This document shows, piece after piece, positions 20,068 to 29,572 of a stretch of DNA of 64,000 bases. The translations under genes were made by a program, and so were the position numbers. The DNA is from CAJQPP01 sp963793465 (GTDB lineage: Bacteria > Planctomycetota > Planctomycetia > Pirellulales > Pirellulaceae). The notes beneath the pieces were generated by a model. The model was given only the letters and a program-made list of their open reading frames with translations. It did no database searches and was not told the DNA's origin. Where the stretch lies: positions 868,001 through 932,000 of the forward strand of contig CAWCAJ010000005.1 in the NCBI GenBank assembly GCA_963793465.1, written 5' to 3'. Each line of letters starts with the position of its first letter. Positions within the stretch are counted from its first letter, which is position 1.

Positions 20068-21082
20068 TCAGCCGGCATCCTCCAGTAACCCGGCGAACAT
20101 GGAGTCGCCAATCGCGTTCAACATGGAGAGATGTCCCTGGCCGGGCACGATGGTGAGCGATGAGTCTGGCAACGTCTGATTCAGGTAGGTTCCCATACTT
20201 GCCGCTGGTGTCGTGATATCCCGGGCACCGTAATACAGGCGGACTGGCAGACCGATGTCGTGCAGGCAATACCCCCACGGGCAGGACAGCAACGCCATGT
20301 CATATTGAACTCCCGTGGGTCCGCAACGCACGCATTCCAGATAACAGTCAATCAGGTACCGGGCATTGCGGGCTTCAAAAAAAACCGACCGGTCACAGCG
20401 ACTGAAGAAGTGTGACGTGCGACGCAGGACCCGTCGCGGATTCCGCCTCATCTGGCGAGTATTCCAACGGAACAGGTCCTGGACCAGTCGGGGATACTTG
20501 CGGGCCAGACGAAAAGCGATTTGCGAGTACCCGCCGCAACCGACAATCTTTTCCAGTGGTGCAATGCCATCCACGACGGCTCAGCGAACGCAGTTGCCTT
20601 CTGGGAAATGCTTTGGCCAGCAACAGGGCATAGGCCGCCCCGGAAGAGAAACAGGAGACTGAGAAACGGGACAAGTCCAGATGGGAGCTCAGTTGTTTGC
20701 AGTTTATGAAGTTCTGGACGTCGTTCACCCAGTCAGTGATCCGCCGCCCCGATTGGAAATGGGAACCACCGTAGCCGGGTCGATCCACCGCAATCAACCG
20801 GCAGCCGGCCCGTGACGCCGCCATGGCGAAGAAGCGGGCTTCGATCCGGGACGTGGGAATTCCATGGAAATGGAGTACCGGCCATCCCCCGGGGGCGCCA
20901 TACAAGGCGTAGGTCAAGGTTCGCCCACAGGGCAAGGACATTGCCAGGTGCTCAACGCAGTCCTGTTCGCCACGATCGGCTGGCGTTGGTCCGGCCCAGG
21001 CGACCGTCGCCGCTGCTGCGGAGGCTCCCAGGAAATCCCGGCGGGAAAAGCCTGCCGCAATGGGTTGGGTAAGGTGATTCAT
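20068..21082 (-). pseudogene. Tat-exported alpha/beta hydrolase with one frameshift
   Basis: Restored length is about 337 aa. The start at 21082 gives a twin-arginine signal (SRRDFLGASAAAATVAWAGP). The hydrolase fold follows with LHFHGIPTSRIEARF, VDRPGYGGS, the nucleophile region SCFSSGAAYAL (the usual first Gly of GxSxG is Cys), then in the second frame the acid in ARDITTPAAS and the His in GQGHLSML. The frame changes near 20582: removing one C from GAGCCGT joins SL-S/A-VVDGIAPLEK smoothly. As with the peptidase at 12.9 kb, a single extra C is involved, so an error or a recent mutation are both possible. Confidence 0.8.
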
Positions 21083-21285
21083 ACCCGTTTTATCGGAAAA
21101 ATTCGGGGTCAACCAAATAGCTTGCGGTTGGGTCGCTACACTCGGATGAACTGGCAAGACCCTGCTTGCCAGTAACAAACTGGCAGCGTGTAGCGATCCT
21201 ATCCGGCATAATCCATCGCTGGTCTCTGCCAAAAGCACCCTGGCATCAGGCCCTGACAGCCGAAGCCCCACTCATCGCCTAACCA

Positions 21286-22353
21286 CTAATCGCTTAAACA
21301 GTCGCGCAACGTCGATTTCTGGTCATCCGAAAACTCTCGTTTCGGGACGTCGATAAGGATGCGTGCCAGGTGGTCGCCCTGCACGGTTTTGGTCCGAATA
21401 CCCTGGCCATTGATTCTCATCAGCCGGTCGGAGGAAGTTCCCGCCGGAACTTTCATGGTCACCGTGCCGTGAATGGTTTTCACATCCACCGCACCTCCCA
21501 ACAACGCCGTCAACAGGGGGATCCTGACGTCGGAACGAATGTTATCGCCGTCGCGTTGAAACGTTGGATCCTGTTGGACGGTAATTTCGATCAGCAAGTC
21601 GCCGGCGGGACCGCCCCGCAGCCCAGGTTGCCCCTGGTCCCGCAAGCGGAGAACCTTGCCGGACTGGATGCCAGCGGGAATCGTGATGGAAATCTGTTGA
21701 ACGGAATCCAGGCGGCCGTCTCCCTGACAGCGGTCGCAGCGTTTTCCCCCGCCCAGTCCCGTGCCCTGACAGGCCGTGCAGGGGGAGGCCACCGTAAAGT
21801 AGCCACCCTGCTCTGCCATCTGCCGGGCTACCTGCCCGCTGCCATGACAAACGTCACACGGGCCGGCACCAGATTCCGCGATGATTCCCGATCCCCGGCA
21901 TGAATCGCATCGCCGGGCGACCGGAATCGTTACGGTCTGCTTGGCACCCAGAGCCGCAGTTCGAAAATCGATGGTGAGACTGACACGCAGATCGGAACCC
22001 CTGGAAGGCGAACGCTGCCGGGTTTGCCGACCGCTACCAAACATCTCGCTAAACAGATCGCCGAAGTGGGAATAAACCTGTTCGTTATCCTGAAATCCTT
22101 CAAAGCCGGTTCCATAGACACTGTTCATTCCCCCCGAGTCGTAGGCGGCTCGCTTTTCCGGATCCTTGAGGATTTCGTAGGCCTCGGAGGCTTTCTTGAA
22201 CTTTTCCGAAGCTGCCGGATCATCGGGGTTTCGGTCGGGGTGATACTTCGAGCACAGTTTTCGATAGGCCCGCTGGATTTCCTGATCGCTGGCATCCTTG
22301 GCAACCCCCAACAATTCGTACAGGTTGTCCTGTTGCGGCACGGTGCCATTCAT
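21286..22353 (-). CDS. dnaJ: DnaJ co-chaperone
   Basis: A 355-aa Hsp40. The J domain (residues 11-72) has HPD at 38-40, four CxxCxGxG zinc-finger repeats lie at about 149-213 (CDSCRGSG, CDVCHGSG, CTACQGTG, CDRCQGDG), and two beta-sandwich substrate domains follow. It stimulates the DnaK ATPase and delivers unfolded proteins. The Gly/Phe linker after the J domain is short. Its start overlaps the stop of the small heat-shock gene by 4 bp, making a chaperone operon. Confidence 0.95.
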   Translation of the reverse strand: MNGTVPQQDNLYELLGVAKDASDQEIQRAYRKLCSKYHPDRNPDDPAASEKFKKASEAYEILKDPEKRAAYDSGGMNSVYGTGFEGFQDNEQVYSHFGDLFSEMFGSGRQTRQRSPSRGSDLRVSLTIDFRTAALGAKQTVTIPVARRCDSCRGSGIIAESGAGPCDVCHGSGQVARQMAEQGGYFTVASPCTACQGTGLGGGKRCDRCQGDGRLDSVQQISITIPAGIQSGKVLRLRDQGQPGLRGGPAGDLLIEITVQQDPTFQRDGDNIRSDVRIPLLTALLGGAVDVKTIHGTVTMKVPAGTSSDRLMRINGQGIRTKTVQGDHLARILIDVPKREFSDDQKSTLRDCLSD

Positions 22354-22778
22354 CGGGCGTCCTCCCCCAGTGCCTTGGGAATCACGATTGTGAGGACTCC
22401 CGATTCGTAAACCGCCCGAATCCCGTCAGGCTCGACTTCACCGGGTAGCCGCACATGACGCTCGAAAAATCCATACCGCCATTCCCGAATCTGCGGGCCC
22501 CGCCGTTCGGGATCATACGGAGGACGCCGTTCCCCCCGGACCACCAGGGAGCGCCGATCAATATCGATCGTAATATCATCTTCCACCAGTCCGGGTATGG
22601 AAATGTAAACCCGGATATCCCATTGGCTTTCCACCAGATCGACGTGGGGTATAAAGGCCAAGGCGGGTTCCTGGCTGGGTGCTGCTGACAATTGACGCAT
22701 CAGCTCATCAAGCATTTCATTGCTGCGACGATGAAACTCTTCCACCAATTGCCAAGGTTCGCGGATCTTTGGTGTCAT
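22350..22778 (-). CDS. Small heat-shock protein (Hsp20/alpha-crystallin)
   Basis: An ATP-independent holdase of 142 aa. The alpha-crystallin domain starts near FIPHVDLVESQWDIRVYISI and ends with the GVLTIVIPK motif that carries the conserved GVL and the C-terminal I-x-I/V contact. The start at 22778 is preferred because a GAGAGGT box precedes it; longer starts would add a low-complexity Lys-rich leader made from the tandem repeat at 22861-22935. Coupled to dnaJ. Confidence 0.88.
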   Translation of the reverse strand: MTPKIREPWQLVEEFHRRSNEMLDELMRQLSAAPSQEPALAFIPHVDLVESQWDIRVYISIPGLVEDDITIDIDRRSLVVRGERRPPYDPERRGPQIREWRYGFFERHVRLPGEVEPDGIRAVYESGVLTIVIPKALGEDAR

Positions 22779-22860
22779 CCTGAAATTTGACCTCTCGTCT
22801 GAAAATTGAACCATTGAACATTTTCCGGAAGCGGTCTCAATCGCTCCACTGCCTGCCTGC

Positions 22861-22935
22861 CTTGGCCTGCCTTTTATTTGTCGCCTGCCTTTTTTATATC
22901 CTGCCTTTTTTATATCGCCTGCCTTCTTTATATCC
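22861..22935. repeat. Tandem repeat upstream of hsp20-dnaJ
   Basis: Three imperfect units of CTGCCTTTTTTATATC with a related unit before them. On the coding (minus) strand they read as GATATAAAAAAGGCAG. They lie about 80-155 bp before the hsp20 start, in the probable promoter region. Confidence 0.75.
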
Positions 22936-23024
22936 AAGTTGACCCGTTTCGACTATTTGTCGCACTCGACAGGCCGGTTTCCGCCGGCAGTCGATGGGGC
23001 CCCGCATCCGGCCGACGCAGCCGT

Positions 23025-23051
23025 TTTACCCTCAATCAAATTCACTATACT
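23025..23051 (+). promoter_or_regulatory. Candidate promoter of the TrhO-RluA fusion gene
   Basis: TTTACC, 15 bp, TATACT (or TTTTAC with 16 bp), 45 bp before the GTG start at 23096. A moderate match. Confidence 0.4.
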
Positions 23052-23095
23052 GAGGGTTCAGAAAGAATTGAGATTTTCCCCGGATCCGTCTACCC

Positions 23096-24928
23096 GTGTC
23101 AAAAACTGTCATCAATATCGCAGGTTACCAATTTGTCGAGCTGGATCGGCTGGCGGAGCGGCGTCAAGACTTGTTGCGGGCATGTAAGACGCGGGCCATC
23201 AAGGGGACCATTTTGTTAAGTCCGGAGGGGATCAACCTGTTTCTGGCGGGTTCCCGAAATGCCATCGATGAGTTTCTTGCCTTTCTACGATCGGATTCGG
23301 CACTGCAGGGGTTTCAGGTCAAAGAGAGTCAAAGTGACCGGCAACCCTTCAACCGTTTGCTGGTCCGGCTCAAGAAAGAAATCATTGCCTTCGGCGTGCC
23401 GGGCATCGATCCCCAACACAACACGTCTCCCAAGTTGAAACCCGCCGAACTGAAACAGTGGCTGGACGAAGGCAAGCCTGTCCAGTTGCTGGACGTACGG
23501 AATAACTATGAGGTCGAGCTGGGAACATTCAAGAACGCGATACCTGCCGATATCGATCACTTTCGCCAGTTTCCTCAGGCGATTCAGCAAATGGAATCGC
23601 TGCGGTCAGATTTGCCGATTGTGATGTTCTGTACGGGCGGGATTCGGTGTGAGAAGGCGGGTCCCTTTCTGGAGCGACAGGGGTTCGATCGCGTTTTCCA
23701 GTTGGAGGGTGGAATTCTTCAGTATTTCGAGGATTGCGGGGGGCAGTATTACGACGGTGATTGTTTTGTCTTTGACCAGCGGGTGGCCGTCGATCCTGCC
23801 TTGCAGGAAACGGATGCGGAGGTCTGCTTTGTCTGTCAGGCCGTACTCGGCCCGGAGCAATTGAATTCGCCCCAGTACGTGGCAGGCCAATCCTGCCCGA
23901 ATTGCTTTGAAACCGAAGAGGACCGGCAGGCCCGTCTAAGAAAGCAACGCAAACAACAGTGGACTCAGCTCACCAACCCCTTGCCTGGTTCCCTGCCCTA
24001 CGACAACTACCGCCCGTTGAATGTTCCCCGCCGCTTCGACGGTTATCCGCTGATCGAATTCCTGAGCGAGTATCATCCCCATGTAGGCCGAGACGTATGG
24101 GGGAGCAAGGTTGACCAGGGGCGTATTCTGCTGGACCAGGTACCGTTGAAGGCCGATCACAAAGTGCACGAGGGACAACGCTTGGAGCATCTGCTGCCGG
24201 CCACTGTGGAACCGGCAGTCAATTGCGGTATCGGCTTGATCTACGAGGATGCGGCATTGGTGGTGATCAACAAACCAGCTCCTCTGCCCATGCATCCCAG
24301 TGGTCGTTTCAATCGAAATACGCTGACTTGGATCCTGGATCAGGTCTACGACCAGCAGTTGAGGGCTGCCCATCGACTGGACGCGAATACAACCGGACTG
24401 GTGGTATTTAGCAAGACTCGCGCCGTGGCGGCGCTGGTGCAACCGCAATTTGAATCGCAACAGGTGCATAAGCAATACCTGGCACTGGTCCAGGGATTGC
24501 CTGCCGAGGATGAATTCGACGTGGCTGCAGCGATTGCGGATCAGCCGACTCTGGCCGGTGGCCGTCGTATCGCTGACTCGGGAAAAGACTGTCTGACCCG
24601 TTTTCGCGTGCTGCAGCGGGATCCGGTGGGGAACCTGTCATTGCTGCAGGCCATCCCGCATACAGGACGCACGAACCAGATACGGATCCACCTTTGGGAA
24701 GCGGGGTTTCCAATCGTGGGCGACCCCACCTATTTGTCCGGCAAGCAAATGTCCGAAACCCAAACCTTGTCGGTTTCCGATCCGCCGATGTGTCTGCATG
24801 CTTATCGAATCAGGTTCCTGCATCCAATCAGTCAACAAGCGGTCGAGTTCACGGCTTCGCTGCCGGATTGGGGAGTCAAAACCGAGATCGCGTTTCCGAA
24901 AACCGAGATCGCGTTTGCGGGGCCCTGA
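23096..24928 (+). CDS. Fusion of rhodanese-type tRNA hydroxylase (TrhO) and RluA-type pseudouridine synthase
   Basis: A 610-aa protein with a GTG start. Residues 1-290 match TrhO/YceA: an acylphosphatase-like N-terminus (GTILLSPEGINLFLAG), a rhodanese domain with CTGGIRC near residue 179, and a Cys-rich tail (CFVCQAVLG, CPNCFE). TrhO uses O2 to hydroxylate uridine-34 of some tRNAs. Residues about 310-600 form an S4-like domain followed by an RluA-family synthase with HRLDANTTGL (catalytic Asp) and HTGRTNQIRIHL. The two parts are normally separate proteins. A 21-bp near-exact duplication gives KTEIAFPKTEIAFAG at the C-terminus. The RNA target of the second half is unknown. Confidence 0.9.
   Translation: MSKTVINIAGYQFVELDRLAERRQDLLRACKTRAIKGTILLSPEGINLFLAGSRNAIDEFLAFLRSDSALQGFQVKESQSDRQPFNRLLVRLKKEIIAFGVPGIDPQHNTSPKLKPAELKQWLDEGKPVQLLDVRNNYEVELGTFKNAIPADIDHFRQFPQAIQQMESLRSDLPIVMFCTGGIRCEKAGPFLERQGFDRVFQLEGGILQYFEDCGGQYYDGDCFVFDQRVAVDPALQETDAEVCFVCQAVLGPEQLNSPQYVAGQSCPNCFETEEDRQARLRKQRKQQWTQLTNPLPGSLPYDNYRPLNVPRRFDGYPLIEFLSEYHPHVGRDVWGSKVDQGRILLDQVPLKADHKVHEGQRLEHLLPATVEPAVNCGIGLIYEDAALVVINKPAPLPMHPSGRFNRNTLTWILDQVYDQQLRAAHRLDANTTGLVVFSKTRAVAALVQPQFESQQVHKQYLALVQGLPAEDEFDVAAAIADQPTLAGGRRIADSGKDCLTRFRVLQRDPVGNLSLLQAIPHTGRTNQIRIHLWEAGFPIVGDPTYLSGKQMSETQTLSVSDPPMCLHAYRIRFLHPISQQAVEFTASLPDWGVKTEIAFPKTEIAFAGP
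24878..24919. repeat. 21-bp tandem duplication at the end of the TrhO-RluA gene
   Basis: Two adjacent copies of AAAACCGAGATCGCGTTT plus CCG or GCG (one mismatch), in frame. Confidence 0.9.
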
Positions 24929-24949
24929 ACAGGGTGCTGTCGAGGCTGT

Positions 24950-26005
24950 TTATTCGATATCACGCGAGCTAAACGGGGCCTCGATGTCGTCAAAAAATTC
25001 GGTTTTGGTGATGTTGGGTCGGCGAATGGCGGACCGGCTGCGTTTCTTGGGAGAGCTCGGGTCCACGGGATAAAAGGGAATCGTGGCATCCTCGCTTTCC
25101 GGCATTTCCTTGCTGTTCAGCCCGTCACTTCCCAATTCCACTCCGTCCATCGCGTTTGAATTCTGTGAGGATGCGGTGAGCGGTGGTTGGGGGTCCCCGG
25201 CCAGGGTCGAACGCTGTGTGGCGACCGGGAGAGGTTCTGCAGCGTCAAACCGCGCCTGCTGTTCGTCGATACGGTCGCTGCGAACGAAGTCAATTTCGCC
25301 CAGATATTTGCGTTTAACCTCTTCGTTTTGCACAATTTCAAAAGCCGATCCGCTGCACAGTATTTTTCCTTCGCTGACCACATACGTGCGATCGGTGATT
25401 TGCAGGATCTCTCGGGCGGCATGATCCGTGATCAGAATCGACAGCCCGGAGTTTCTCAACTCGCGGATCACTTCCTGAATGTTCTGCACGGTAACGGGGT
25501 CGATGCCAGCAAAAGGCTCGTCCAACATGATGATTTCCGGGTTGGAGACCAGGCAACGGGCAATCTCCAAACGTCGACGTTCCCCACCGGAAAGTTTCCC
25601 GGCCCGGGACTTGCGAAGCTTCGCGATCTGAAATTGCTCCAGCAACTCATCACAGCGTTTTTTTTGCGTCTTGCGATCCATCTTCAGCAGCTGCATCATG
25701 GCCAACAGGTTCTGTTGCACGGTCAGTTTGGCAAAAATGCTGGACTGTTGCGGCAGATAGCCCATGCCGCCGTGTCGGGCTCGTAGAAACATGGGCCAGT
25801 CGGTGACATCCTTGTCAGCCAACGTCACACTCCCGCGGTCCGGCTTGAGCTGTCCGCATATCATGCGAAAAGTCGTGGTTTTGCCTGCGCCATTGGGCCC
25901 CAGCAATCCAACAATTTCGCCTCGTTGCACATGCAGCGTGACACCGTCGACCACGCGACGTCGACCGAATGTCTTGACCAGCTGGTCCACTTGCAAAATA
26001 GACAA
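24950..26005 (-). CDS. lptB: LptB-type ABC transporter ATPase with C-terminal extension
   Basis: A 351-aa ATPase. Walker A is GPNGAGKTT (about residues 36-44), the signature is LSGGERRRLEIAR, Walker B is IIMLDEPFAGIDP and the H-loop is ITDHAAREIL. The first 240 residues match LptB, which powers lipopolysaccharide transport to the outer membrane. The last 110 residues (rich in Ser/Pro, ending SSRDIE) are an extra tail of unknown role. The partners lptFG are not in the window. It lies just downstream of lepB on the same strand. Confidence 0.88.
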   Translation of the reverse strand: MSILQVDQLVKTFGRRRVVDGVTLHVQRGEIVGLLGPNGAGKTTTFRMICGQLKPDRGSVTLADKDVTDWPMFLRARHGGMGYLPQQSSIFAKLTVQQNLLAMMQLLKMDRKTQKKRCDELLEQFQIAKLRKSRAGKLSGGERRRLEIARCLVSNPEIIMLDEPFAGIDPVTVQNIQEVIRELRNSGLSILITDHAAREILQITDRTYVVSEGKILCSGSAFEIVQNEEVKRKYLGEIDFVRSDRIDEQQARFDAAEPLPVATQRSTLAGDPQPPLTASSQNSNAMDGVELGSDGLNSKEMPESEDATIPFYPVDPSSPKKRSRSAIRRPNITKTEFFDDIEAPFSSRDIE

Positions 26006-26069
26006 ATCGAATCCTCCATGAATTCGTCCAGGACCGGGATTTCAAGTCACACTGGGCTTTGAATAGGGG

Positions 26070-27812
26070 TTATCGAATGAACTTCATTTGCCCGAAATTC
26101 GGCCAAAATGGCAAAGGTGATGTCTTGGCATGGGGCCAGTAAATAAACAGGGCTTCCCCCAGCAAATAGGATTGATCGACGTAGCGGGCTCCATCCCAGG
26201 TCCTGGCATCGTTACTTTGCGGGCTATTGTCACCCATCGGAAGGAGTTGGGTTTCGGTGAGGTCAAAGACGAACGACTCGTCTCGGGTACGGGAGGCAAA
26301 CAGCTGTTCCGCAGCCTCGCTGTTCCAGCTCTCCGGATTGCGGAGGATCGACAGGATCGGGGGGATGAATCGTGGATCCGACATGCCCAGGTATTCGATG
26401 GAAGGATTGGATTCACTGGCGGACGTCTGCACATCCAGGTTCTTGGAGGTGTAATAAATGTCCCTGAGGACTTGCAGACGTGTGACCTGCAGGTCGATGT
26501 TGCGACCCCCGATACCGACGGGCTCGGCATCGCCTGGATCGTCTGCGGACCAGAAGGGTACGACGGGGTCTCCGCTGCGAGTGTACTCGCAGCTTGCCAC
26601 AAAACGGTTGTCGATCCAAAGAAACAGCTGGTCATCCACATTGGCAAACAGGACCTTGTGTTGCCCGCTGCCTTTCAGGTTGGTGTTGTGGGTGGTTTCA
26701 GTCTGAAATGCCACCTGATCTTCGTTGGCATCGTTGGACCACGAAAACGTGGCGTTACCGGAGGCAACGTCAATCGTGCACTGGTACTTGACCGTTCCTT
26801 CCACCAGCTCGAAAACGACTTCGCCGGTGGCTGATTCCACTTGCAAATCGGCTTCCACTGCCAGGTCACCCACCCAATGCAGTCCCACGAAATAGGAGAA
26901 ACTGCTGGTGTCGCTGACCGGCGTGTCATTGTAAGCGTAGTGATCGGTAATCAATTCACCCTTGGGGACTTTCCCGTCACGCATTCTCGGAGGCAATTCC
27001 GGCTGGGTAAATTCCAGGTATTTTTCCCATTCATCTTTGTAGGGTCGCAGATGCCGATACCTCAACCAACTCGTATCCGCAGTCCTGTTGGATAGCGAAA
27101 ACTGTTTCAAGTCCTGACTGACAGTCCACGGCGGAGCGGTCGCGGAGTCATCCCAGGTCTGCCACCGACTGGGCCAGCCGGTTTGCAAAAGCGATTTGGA
27201 AATGTGATGGGTATCGTCAACCATCTGCAACATGGATTTCAGTTTGCGGGGAGGTTTGCGGCAGATCTTACGGTCCGCAAAGGTCTGGTCGGCGCGATTG
27301 TAGGCGTAGATGTCGCCCCGCTCGACCAAAATGCCTTCGCCGGGCAGGCCGATCAGTCGCTTGATGAAATTCTGCTTACCGTTATTGGGATATTTGAAGA
27401 CGATGACGTCCCATCGATCCGGTTCATCAAAGTCGTACGCGAACTTGCTTACCAGAATCCGGTCCCCCGAAAATGGGCGGTGATCGCGTCGATTTCGTTG
27501 CAACGTCAAAGGGTTCTGACAAATCGGGCAGGCCACGCGTGTGACTTCACGGGGCCGGTCTTCGCTGGCACCCGCTCGAAAGTTGTATTCGCACTCGGGG
27601 CAGACCACATCGATATGGCGTCCCTGAAGATCCGGGGCCATCGATCCGGTAGGAATCACGTAGGCCTCGGCTTCAAAGAAGCGAAACAGCAAAGCCAGCA
27701 AAATGGCCACCAATACAGACTCGATCGTTTCGCGAACTCCAGGATTCCGAAACCAGTTTCCGATCGCTGTCGGCTCGATATAATGTTCCCCGCTAGGGAA
27801 GCTGTTGCTCAT
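26070..27812 (-). CDS. lepB: Signal peptidase I with zinc ribbon and large lectin-like insertion
   Basis: A 580-aa membrane serine protease that removes signal peptides. One transmembrane helix (about 32-47) precedes the nucleophile in PTGSMAPD (S57); the general-base lysine is K151 in NFIKRLIGLPGEG; box E is MGDNSPQSNDARTWDG near the end. Typical enzymes have about 200-350 aa. Here a CPECxxxF...CPIC zinc ribbon (C71, C74, C95, C98) lies between the catalytic boxes, and about 270 aa lie between the lysine box and box E, containing a beta-rich concanavalin-like stretch (FSYFVGLHWVGDLAVEADL). The start at 27812 follows from the family N-terminus; the longer frame to 28031 is not supported. Confidence 0.92.
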   Translation of the reverse strand: MSNSFPSGEHYIEPTAIGNWFRNPGVRETIESVLVAILLALLFRFFEAEAYVIPTGSMAPDLQGRHIDVVCPECEYNFRAGASEDRPREVTRVACPICQNPLTLQRNRRDHRPFSGDRILVSKFAYDFDEPDRWDVIVFKYPNNGKQNFIKRLIGLPGEGILVERGDIYAYNRADQTFADRKICRKPPRKLKSMLQMVDDTHHISKSLLQTGWPSRWQTWDDSATAPPWTVSQDLKQFSLSNRTADTSWLRYRHLRPYKDEWEKYLEFTQPELPPRMRDGKVPKGELITDHYAYNDTPVSDTSSFSYFVGLHWVGDLAVEADLQVESATGEVVFELVEGTVKYQCTIDVASGNATFSWSNDANEDQVAFQTETTHNTNLKGSGQHKVLFANVDDQLFLWIDNRFVASCEYTRSGDPVVPFWSADDPGDAEPVGIGGRNIDLQVTRLQVLRDIYYTSKNLDVQTSASESNPSIEYLGMSDPRFIPPILSILRNPESWNSEAAEQLFASRTRDESFVFDLTETQLLPMGDNSPQSNDARTWDGARYVDQSYLLGEALFIYWPHAKTSPLPFWPNFGQMKFIR

Positions 27813-28134
27813 GACCCGCCAATCACCATCTTCAATAACTGCTGAACCTGCCACAATCACTGACCGGATTATACGGGGAATTGGCAAAGCAAGACATGCC
27901 AAAGGTGCACGGCCCATGGGGCGATAAGTACTGGCGTTGCAGGAGTTTTTGGATGGGGGGCGGATGGCGACGGTCGGACGCGTGCCTGCCACGGCGGCTA
28001 ATTCGGCTGGACTTTCCCTTTCCGGCTGCAATGCCTGGAAGCGATTGGGAGCCTTGCGATTTCATGCTAGGATGAAACCCACACGGGCAGGAAATCCGTT
28101 TTCGCTGCCTCTGGTTTTTTTCCGGATAAAGTCC
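27813..28134. other. Divergent intergenic region, lepB / upp
   Basis: About 320 bp between divergent starts. No gene, repeat or clear promoter was recognised. Confidence 0.5.
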
Positions 28135-28758
28135 ATGGAAGCGACGGTCGTAGAACATCCTCTGGTCAGGCACCATCTGGCAATCGTGCGTAACAAGCGA
28201 ACCGGCTGCGCCGAATTCCGGCACTCCCTTTCACAACTGGCAACTCTGGTTGCCGTCACTGCGACGACCAAATTGTCTCTGGAGTCATTGGAGGTGCCGA
28301 CTCCCATCCAGACGACAACCGGCGATCGACTTTCCCAACGGATTGGGCTGGTCCCCATCTTGCGGGCCGGCGTCATCATGGTGGACCCGGTACTGGACAT
28401 GATCCCCGATGCGGAAGTCTGGCATTTGGGCTTGTATCGGGATGAAGCCACGGCTCAACCCGTTCCCTACTACAATAAATTGCCGGTCGGCAGTCCGGTC
28501 AACGTGGCGCTGGTGTTGGACCCCATGCTGGCCACCGGCGGTTCGGCATGCATGGCCTGCCAGTCCATGCGGCAATGGGGTGTCCCGGAAACCAACTTGC
28601 TTGCGATCATCGCGGCCCCTGAAGGTATCGCCAGGGTTAATGCCGAGTTTCCCGAAACCCGCGTGTATACCTGTTCGATTGACGAAAAACTGAATGAAGA
28701 GAAATTCATCGTGCCGGGCCTGGGTGATGCAGGCGATCGCGTCTTCAATACCATTTGA
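28135..28758 (+). CDS. upp: Uracil phosphoribosyltransferase
   Basis: A 207-aa salvage enzyme making UMP from uracil and PRPP. The PRPP loop is LVLDPMLATGGSA and the uracil-binding C-terminal region has PGLGDAGDRVFNT. Family motifs RAGVIMVDPVLDMIP and YYNKLP are present. The start at 28135 (MEATVVEHPLVRHHLAIVR) is set by the conserved N-terminus. Confidence 0.95.
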   Translation: MEATVVEHPLVRHHLAIVRNKRTGCAEFRHSLSQLATLVAVTATTKLSLESLEVPTPIQTTTGDRLSQRIGLVPILRAGVIMVDPVLDMIPDAEVWHLGLYRDEATAQPVPYYNKLPVGSPVNVALVLDPMLATGGSACMACQSMRQWGVPETNLLAIIAAPEGIARVNAEFPETRVYTCSIDEKLNEEKFIVPGLGDAGDRVFNTI

Positions 28759-28812
28759 TTCCCATCCGATTTCGAATCCTTACCCTGATCTTCCCGGGTT
28801 GCAATTTCTGCT

Positions 28813-29556
28813 ATGAGTGGCAATCAAGTTTCCTGTCCCCAATGCGGTGGGCCCACCGAGACCAGGTCTGCGGAAACGGAGGGAGAATACGAGTGCTCCC
28901 AATGTCTGGCCAGCTTCAAATCCGGGGACTTGACGGCGGTTGTGCCAGAGTTGATCGTTCGCGTTCGCACCCCAGGCAAGTTGATCCCTGTGCGATGCCT
29001 GAAGTGTCGCCAAAAATTCGGCGTCAAGCCGGGCATGACCGGCAAAATGATTGCCTGCCCGGCTTGCCAGTTTCGGCAGAAACTGCAGCTGATCCCGGAA
29101 GGGGCTGACACGCAGATCCCGGCGAACCCAACCAATCCATTGGACGATGTCGTTGCGCGGGATGTCTTTAACTTGCAACGCCCCTCCTCGGAGCCGCTCG
29201 TCAGCGTGGACTGCGAGACCGTCGAGACCGCAGCGGCAACCAACCGGCCAGCTCGACACCAGCTTTCGCCCCGGGCTGCGGCATTATTGCCTGCCAAATA
29301 CACGGTTTCCCCTGATATCGAGGCCCAAGTGAGCCGTGATTTTCTGGAGTCGCCGGTACCGAATCTGTCACTGGGGATAGACACCGAGGTGACCCGGATC
29401 CAGCACAGGAACCAGGCGGTGGAAGTACGGTCGCTTTCCCTGGATGAGAAACGCCGTCGCAAATCGCGGCGGGTGGTTCTGGTCTACCTGCTGAGTGTGA
29501 CTGTTCTGATGATCCTGCTGGCCTGGCTGATATGGTCGGGCGATTCAGGCAGCTAG
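28813..29556 (+). CDS. Zinc-ribbon protein with C-terminal membrane anchor, hypothetical
   Basis: A 247-aa protein with CPQCGG...CSQC (about residues 8-32) and CLKC...CPAC (about 62-83) forming two probable zinc ribbons. A 120-residue linker without recognisable domain follows, then basic KRRRKSRR and a single C-terminal helix (VLVYLLSVTVLMILLAWLIW). The tail anchor places the ribbons in the cytoplasm. No function is known. It is convergent with the methylene-H4MPT dehydrogenase gene, with a dispersed repeat between. Confidence 0.72.
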   Translation: MSGNQVSCPQCGGPTETRSAETEGEYECSQCLASFKSGDLTAVVPELIVRVRTPGKLIPVRCLKCRQKFGVKPGMTGKMIACPACQFRQKLQLIPEGADTQIPANPTNPLDDVVARDVFNLQRPSSEPLVSVDCETVETAAATNRPARHQLSPRAAALLPAKYTVSPDIEAQVSRDFLESPVPNLSLGIDTEVTRIQHRNQAVEVRSLSLDEKRRRKSRRVVLVYLLSVTVLMILLAWLIWSGDSGS

Positions 29557-29572
29557 AGCGAGTCGCATGGGT

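Noticed and set aside
27813..28031. N-terminal extension of LepB to 28031
   Set aside because: The added 73 residues do not resemble LepB and the family start fits 27812.
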